Assembly: GCA_013388545.1 (NCBI GenBank)
Contig: JACAFB010000017.1
Location: 1 to 40,417 of the forward strand
Direction of reading: 5' to 3'
Length of the DNA: 40,417 nt
Source: Ignavibacteriaceae bacterium
GTDB taxonomy: Bacteria > Bacteroidota > Ignavibacteria > Ignavibacteriales > Ignavibacteriaceae
Shown piece by piece: positions 36,065 to 40,417 of this stretch; within the stretch, counting starts at the first letter, position 1; the number at the start of each line of letters is the position of its first letter. A program made the position numbers and the translations under genes. The notes below the pieces were generated by a model, which was given only the letters and a program-made list of their open reading frames with translations, ran no database searches and had not been told where the DNA came from.

Positions 36065-37071
36065 TCCTTAACCCGGTCAATGATTCTTTTAATATAGTTT
36101 TGTGCATCGTGCTCTTTTACTGACCGTTCATAACCTTTCAATGCAATTGATTCTCTCAACTCATCATTTCGAAGATAAAATTCTATTGCATCAGGCAAAG
36201 CTGATATATTTTCATAGACTGCAATTTCTTTTTCAATTTCATAAATTAAATTTAATCCGGGGACAAAATAACTTAGCTGAAAACCACCGCAGGCATTAAT
36301 CTCGAAATGACGCCCTTTAATCATCTCTTTATACTTTTTGCTTTGGAGAATCTCTTTCAGTGCCCTGAATGATTTTAACGACCAGATTAAATACCTGAAG
36401 TCAGCGTGAATATTATTAGAAAGATTCAGATTTATTTTAGATTGATTAAAGATTTCAACCATTTGCTCCTGGCTTATCCAGCTTTGTTTACTGCCCCATC
36501 CTCTGCCAAAAACATTTACCTTTAAACCGTGCTTTTTTAATATACTCATTATCCAGCCGCGATAGCTGCTGTAGCCGCCAACGAATGAGATTTCATATTT
36601 TTTTTGCAGATCGAGCTTCTTGTAAATTGATGAATTAAATCCGAATGGAGTATAAATCACACTTCTTAATCCCTCAAGTTCGTACTGCTTTAACTTATAA
36701 AAATCAGAAGTTGTGAAGAAATCAAAATGCCTTATCCACTTTTTTGCATAAACAGTTCGCCAGGGGTCATCAAAAAAGTAAACGACGGTTTTGCAAACAT
36801 TCTTTAAGGAATCAACGATTGATTCATCAAACTCATTTTCGAAGAGACAGAAAACTCCAAAGTCGGGTTTTTCAGATTCAAAAACTTCCCTCAGCCTGGC
36901 GTTCATTCCGGATCTGCCGCGTTTTTTTATTTCAGCCATAAAGTCGAAAAGAAGCACATTTGGGCTGCCCAGCAGGCTGCATAGAGGCAAGTAAACATTC
37001 AAATATTCATATGAATAACCGCGTTCTTCCACGCCATAATCATATTTCATTAAGACAGCTATTGCGCGCAT
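36061..37071 (-). CDS. CgeB-like glycosyltransferase
   Basis: This protein of 336 residues resembles the CgeB/glycosyltransferase group-1 like branch. It has a GT-B layout with YFFDDPWRTVYAKKWIRHFDFFTTSD in the middle. KYEISFVGGYSSYRGWIMSIL opens the second domain, followed by VFGRGWG, KINLNLSNN and the ending FEINACGGFQLSYFVPGL, a hallmark of this branch. The classic EX7E motif is replaced by GRHFEINACGG. Substrate is unknown. It starts one base before the flippase stop region and overlaps the DUF268 gene, firmly inside the operon. Confidence 0.8.
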   Translation of the reverse strand: MRAIAVLMKYDYGVEERGYSYEYLNVYLPLCSLLGSPNVLLFDFMAEIKKRGRSGMNARLREVFESEKPDFGVFCLFENEFDESIVDSLKNVCKTVVYFFDDPWRTVYAKKWIRHFDFFTTSDFYKLKQYELEGLRSVIYTPFGFNSSIYKKLDLQKKYEISFVGGYSSYRGWIMSILKKHGLKVNVFGRGWGSKQSWISQEQMVEIFNQSKINLNLSNNIHADFRYLIWSLKSFRALKEILQSKKYKEMIKGRHFEINACGGFQLSYFVPGLNLIYEIEKEIAVYENISALPDAIEFYLRNDELRESIALKGYERSVKEHDAQNYIKRIIDRVKE

Positions 37072-37072
37072 A

Positions 37073-38389
37073 TCAGTCTTTGATAAATGAGTTTAATATT
37101 CTTTGATTGACTAAATAAATATAAACCAGGTACACTATTCCAACAATTAACACAGTATATGCGACTCCCTTCACTCCTATCAAATAAACAAGCATCAGGT
37201 TCAGAATCACAGACAAAATCCCAATTGATACTTTGGGCGAAATATATTTTTCTGGTTGATTTAGTCCCATACCTAAAAGGGCGAAAGCCTGACCAATCAG
37301 GAATAAACCACTGCCAAGCGTTAGCATCGGAAGAAGATTTGAATAAACTGTATAACTTTCATCACTGATAAGAATGATTAGCCTGCCACCAAACCAAAAC
37401 ATAATGAGTGTTGAAATGACCGTTATAATAAATATCAGCGCAACTGTTAATCTTATATAAATAAAACCTTCAACAATGTTTTTAATCCCGGATATATTTG
37501 AATATTGTTTAAAGATGATTGGCGTGAAAAACTCAACTATAACGTTGTTAGGAATAACAACAAATGCATTAACAAGCGACATCATCATCGCATATATACC
37601 GACATCTGCGGTAGTCAGGTATCCATTGATTATCCATCTTTCACCGTTCATCTGAAGCCAGCCTGCAATACTCCAAAGAATAAAGGGCATCATATATTTT
37701 AATATCTTAGCACGTACTTCAATTAACCTGCTTGTATCTTTTTGGCTTTCAACGGGAATGTTTTTATTAAAAACTGTGATCTTCAGAAAAAAACTAAAAA
37801 GATATACCATCGCCAGAGTGAGAAGGGAATTTTCAACATCAAGCACGCTGTTCGAAAATAAATGATAAAGCACGATGATTGATAATATTTTTTCGGCGGC
37901 CTGGAGCAAAGAATTTTCTTTGCGTTTTCTAATTGTGTTCAAAGCATAATTAAAGAACTCGCTCAACTTTAATGATGCAATGAACAAACCTGCAGAAAGA
38001 AAAAATACCGGAGTGCTGTAAAAACCAAACATCCAGGAAAAAATCATTGCCGCAGCTGAAATCAATAAAACAGAAAAGAATGATAATAAAAGCATCCGGT
38101 AATTAAATAAAACAAATAAACCGGAAAGAGACTGACCCAGATAATGATAATAAAATTTAATAAATGCCTGCGAGAGAGGCCCATAAAAAAGCCCTGCAAG
38201 AGCAGCAACTGTAAGAACCAGCGAGTATATTCCGTAGTCCTCGCTTCCCATACTTGAAAGAATTTTAATAATGATAAAACCAAGAACAACATTTGTTAAC
38301 TGAGTTATGAATACCCAGCTTATTTCCAGAACGGTGTCTTTCGACAGCTTTGTTTTCACCAATTCGATTATGCTTTTTAAGCTGTTCAT
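37073..38389 (-). CDS. Wzx-type oligosaccharide flippase
   Basis: This polytopic membrane protein of 438 residues has about 12 predicted helices. It belongs to the MOP/PST superfamily that turns undecaprenyl-linked oligosaccharides from the inner to the outer face of the membrane. Typical features are GSEDYGIYSLVLTVAALAGLFYGPLSQAF near the N-terminus and the NGERWIINGYLTTADVGIYAMMMSLVNAF segment in the middle. It is the first gene of the polysaccharide transcript; the promoter should lie in the 190 bases shared with the divergent nadK. Confidence 0.87.
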   Translation of the reverse strand: MNSLKSIIELVKTKLSKDTVLEISWVFITQLTNVVLGFIIIKILSSMGSEDYGIYSLVLTVAALAGLFYGPLSQAFIKFYYHYLGQSLSGLFVLFNYRMLLLSFFSVLLISAAAMIFSWMFGFYSTPVFFLSAGLFIASLKLSEFFNYALNTIRKRKENSLLQAAEKILSIIVLYHLFSNSVLDVENSLLTLAMVYLFSFFLKITVFNKNIPVESQKDTSRLIEVRAKILKYMMPFILWSIAGWLQMNGERWIINGYLTTADVGIYAMMMSLVNAFVVIPNNVIVEFFTPIIFKQYSNISGIKNIVEGFIYIRLTVALIFIITVISTLIMFWFGGRLIILISDESYTVYSNLLPMLTLGSGLFLIGQAFALLGMGLNQPEKYISPKVSIGILSVILNLMLVYLIGVKGVAYTVLIVGIVYLVYIYLVNQRILNSFIKD

Positions 38390-38580
38390 TAGTTGAAATA
38401 GATTTGGTTAATTTATGAAAGCAAATCTATGGAAATCCTATCAAAAAATATTCAAAGTTAAAATAGAGAAAACATGCTAAAGTCTCCAAAGTAATGAGCA
38501 GCCAATAATTGAAACGATTCTTATAGAAAATTATTGTAATTTTTGAGTGCAAATCCTTACAAACAAAATTTGTGATAGAA

Positions 38581-39471
38581 ATGAAGATTGGAATAATTGC
38601 CAATACAGCAAAAGATAATGTTTTCGAAGTTGTTTCAAGTTTCATTAACAAGCTTAAGGAAAACGGTCTTGATTATTATTTGAGTGAGTCATTGAATAAT
38701 GACAAAGGAATAATAACTGCTAAAATAAAGAAGACCCGGTTTCTTGATGATGATCTTTTATGCAGAAGAAGTGACATGATTGTATCTATTGGTGGAGACG
38801 GAACAATGCTCTCAACTGCTTATCATGCAATCAAGTACAACAAACCGGTCCTCGGTGTTAATCTCGGCAAACTTGGATTTCTTGTTGAGACGAACATTAA
38901 CCAGATGGATGTAATGATTGATGAAATTAAAAACAATCAGTTCACAATTGAAGAGAGAATGGTTATCACAGGCATTTGTACGGGACACAAAGTTGAAAAG
39001 TTATTCGCAGTAAACGATATTGTGATTGATAAAGGCGGCTGGCCTAAAATGATCGATATAACCATGCTTGTCGACGGCGAGTATGTTACAACTTTTGCGG
39101 CTGATGGAATAATAGCCGCTACTCCAACTGGTTCAACAGGATATTCTATTTCAACCGGGGGCCCCATCGTTAGTCCCCGTGCTGACGTTATTACATTGTC
39201 GCCTATTTCACCCCACAGCTTAACTGTAAAACCTATAGTTCTTCCGAGTGATCAAAAGATAGTTATCAGAGCTGCATCCCAGCATAAAAAAATCCAGGTG
39301 AATTGTGATGGACAAAGAGTCTATTCATTTACTCCCCCGATAGAAATAAAAATCAGCCGCAGTGAAAAGTCGCTGAAATTAATCCATACTTCATTAACAA
39401 GTTATTTTGAAACTTTAAGAAATAAACTTCTCTGGGGAATTGATCTCAGAAGAACATCAATAAATAAGTAA
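38581..39471 (+). CDS. nadK: NAD kinase
   Basis: This cytoplasmic enzyme of 296 residues phosphorylates NAD to NADP. The diagnostic GGDGT (71-75) and the glycine-rich ATPTGSTGYSISTGGPIV are present, with the NDIVIDKG segment between them. The frame also allows a GTG start at 38572, but ATG at 38581 begins with the typical MKIGIIANTAKDN strand. The thioredoxin-like gene follows after 9 bases, forming a two-gene unit ended by the terminator at 40004. Confidence 0.96.
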   Translation: MKIGIIANTAKDNVFEVVSSFINKLKENGLDYYLSESLNNDKGIITAKIKKTRFLDDDLLCRRSDMIVSIGGDGTMLSTAYHAIKYNKPVLGVNLGKLGFLVETNINQMDVMIDEIKNNQFTIEERMVITGICTGHKVEKLFAVNDIVIDKGGWPKMIDITMLVDGEYVTTFAADGIIAATPTGSTGYSISTGGPIVSPRADVITLSPISPHSLTVKPIVLPSDQKIVIRAASQHKKIQVNCDGQRVYSFTPPIEIKISRSEKSLKLIHTSLTSYFETLRNKLLWGIDLRRTSINK

Positions 39472-39480
39472 AGTAATTTT

Positions 39481-39990
39481 ATGAAAAACTATCTGTTATA
39501 TCTGCTTCTGATACCTTTATTAAATGTATTCCCACAAAACTTAAATCAAACAATTACAGATGAAGAGTCCGGTGAACCAATTTTAATTGGCTACTGCACA
39601 AGAGAGGCGTTTTCCGACTCTGTTTTCTCAGTGTGGTTTAATTCAGAATATTCAAATTACCAGGTTGACACTCTGCTGCTTTCTAAAAACAGGAATATTC
39701 TTGATGGAGTTGAGATTACACTGGTTATGGGCACCTGGTGCAGCGACAGCAGGCGTGAAGTGCCGAGGTTCTACAAAATCCTTGACTACCTCGGCTTTCC
39801 GGATGGCTGGGTGACTTGCATAAACGTTAATCGTGATAAAAAAACTTCGGTAGGCGAGCTCGAACAAATTACAATTGATTTCGTCCCAACTATTATTTTT
39901 TATCAATCCGGAATTGAATTGGGCAGAATTATTGAGTCTCCCGTTGAATCTTTAGAAAAGGACATGCTAAAAATTCTTTTGAAAGAATAA
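39481..39990 (+). CDS. Exported thioredoxin-fold protein with monothiol CSDS site
   Basis: This protein of 169 residues has a signal peptide (MKNYLLYLLLIPLLNVFPQ) and a thioredoxin fold. The active-site region reads GTWCSDSRREVPRF. The usual CxxC is therefore C87-S-D-S90, with the resolving Cys replaced by Ser. The cis-proline motif is kept (DFVPTIIF, P136). There is one more cysteine at VTCINVN. WCSDS-type members are common among Bacteroidota-like bacteria and are poorly characterised. A monothiol exchange or bacilliredoxin-like role is possible. It follows nadK by 9 bases. Confidence 0.85.
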   Translation: MKNYLLYLLLIPLLNVFPQNLNQTITDEESGEPILIGYCTREAFSDSVFSVWFNSEYSNYQVDTLLLSKNRNILDGVEITLVMGTWCSDSRREVPRFYKILDYLGFPDGWVTCINVNRDKKTSVGELEQITIDFVPTIIFYQSGIELGRIIESPVESLEKDMLKILLKE

Positions 39991-40003
39991 AAATCCGCAA
40001 CAA

Positions 40004-40031
40004 AAAACCCCCGCATCTCTGCGGGGGTTTT
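40004..40031. terminator. Strong bidirectional intrinsic terminator
   Basis: AAAACCCCCGCA at 40004-40015 pairs perfectly with TGCGGGGGTTTT at 40020-40031 around a TCTC loop. The 12-bp GC-rich stem with A and T flanks works on both strands. It follows the nadK/thioredoxin unit and faces the decayed gene at the right edge. Confidence 0.93.
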
Positions 40032-40063
40032 AAAGCTAATATCACAATTTATTCCTTTTGTAG

Positions 40064-40083
40064 GGACAAGGCTTGCCTTGTCC
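40064..40083. repeat. Short palindrome of the GTAGGGACAAGGC type
   Basis: GGACAAGGC and GCCTTGTCC are perfect inverted repeats around TT, preceded by GTAG. Palindromes starting GTAGGGAC/GC recur in intergenic regions of many bacterial genomes and behave like REP elements. I see one copy in this window. Confidence 0.55.
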
Positions 40084-40104
40084 GCTAAACTTATAAACAA
40101 TTAT

Positions 40105-40248
40105 TTACTTCATCAGCACAAGTTTTTTGGTTGAAGTGAAATCTCCTGCCTTCAAAGTGTAGAAGTAAACTCCGCTTGAAAGGTAAGAGCCGTTAAAATT
40201 TGTTGTGTTATTTATTCGGTTGGGTTTGTTCAGTGAAGGAAAATTTTT
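40105..40248 (-). pseudogene. Decayed T9SS sorting domain remnant
   Basis: On the minus strand an open stretch of 47 codons ends at TAA (40105-40107) and is closed upstream by TGA at 40249-40251. It has no start. Its end reads FNGSYLSSGVYFYTLKAGDF...KKLVLMK, a typical sorting-domain C-terminus. Its beginning KNFPSLNKPNRIN resembles the domain's opening QNFPNPFNPSTRIN. The ~50 residues that normally lie between are missing, so this looks like a sorting domain with an internal deletion. Confidence 0.65.
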
Positions 40249-40274
40249 TCATTAAAAGCTTAAATATTCGCTTA

Positions 40275-40417
40275 TCAATCCCTTTTATCATCACCATCTC
40301 CATTACTATCTATCGTAAACGGTGCGTACCAGAAATTTATCCTCTTCGGATTTGCTAATTTTTTCCATTTATCCATTATAGATACCCCATCCCGCCAATC
40401 CGTCCACCCGGGATAAA
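40275..40417 (-). CDS. Partial open frame entering from the right edge, unknown
   Basis: A minus-strand frame runs in from the window edge and stops at TGA (40275-40277). About 46 codons are visible: YPGWTDWRDGVSIMDKW, then a middle part, and IDSNGDGDDKRD at the end, an acidic calcium-loop-like tail. I do not recognise it. It is in a different frame from the sorting-domain remnant 26 bases downstream. The two may be one T9SS cargo gene broken by frameshift and deletion. Confidence 0.4.
   Translation of the reverse strand, partial: YPGWTDWRDGVSIMDKWKKLANPKRINFWYAPFTIDSNGDGDDKRD

Noticed and set aside
38453..38490. CAAAGTTA (minus-strand TAACTTTG) as promoter of the polysaccharide operon
   Set aside because: The nearest TTG on the minus strand is 27 bases away, outside the accepted spacing.

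Overview
The window is an AT-rich bacterial chromosome segment with compact gene order and few recognisable Shine-Dalgarno sites. It carries three C-terminal sorting domains of the type IX secretion (T9SS type A) kind, recognisable by YPNPFNPST-like motifs, a VYDVLGNEVATLV-like stretch and a terminal SGxYFYRL...KKMxLxK. One of the three is decayed. Together with TSP3/OmpA and PNGGE-repeat proteins, this points to the Bacteroidota/Chlorobi side of the tree, most likely Ignavibacteriales. That placement is inferred from protein style only. I saw no rRNA, tRNA, CRISPR array, integrase or transposase.

Layout. 149-2605 (-) is an exported glycoside hydrolase family 9 enzyme fused to a NodB-type deacetylase domain. 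2798-7214 (+) holds an OmpA/TSP3 outer-membrane protein, peptidase T, a U32 peptidase-family protein and a small zinc-ribbon protein. 7260-10984 (-) is a tight three-gene unit: NhaD/ArsB-type antiporter, APC permease with a soluble tail, and inorganic pyrophosphatase. 11190-12875 (+) is prolyl-tRNA synthetase. 13010-15829 (-) holds two T9SS cargo proteins, one Omp28/thioredoxin-like with a PKD domain and a smaller cysteine-containing companion. 15999-16427 (-) is an OsmC-family protein.

16599-22272 (+) holds an exported prolyl oligopeptidase, a small orphan gene and a full-length M16 protein whose zinc motif is broken. 22322-24558 holds small genes (an 89-codon orphan, a HTH protein, a TPR lipoprotein and a one-helix membrane protein). 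24622-30516 (-) encodes a lipoprotein of 1964 residues built from about 19 Ig-like PNGGE repeats. 30796-38389 (-) is a seven-gene surface polysaccharide operon (flippase, glycosyltransferases, DUF268 protein, initiating sugar-phosphate transferase). 38581-39990 (+) holds NAD kinase and an exported thioredoxin-fold protein, followed by a strong terminator. The right edge holds a mobile-type palindrome and what looks like a decayed T9SS cargo gene.

How it fits together. Much of the window serves the cell envelope: secreted polysaccharide and peptide hydrolases, T9SS cargo, peptidoglycan-anchored OmpA, a giant surface lipoprotein and a polysaccharide assembly line. Housekeeping genes (proS, ppa, nadK, pepT) are scattered between. 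The most unusual element is the giant lipoprotein. Its repeats alternate between two types, and a basic KKEP(M/L)V insertion sits at the same loop of every second repeat in its middle. Further points are several enzymes that have lost canonical catalytic residues (M16 second zinc His, NodB Asp, a probable ProRS editing Lys, thioredoxin resolving Cys).
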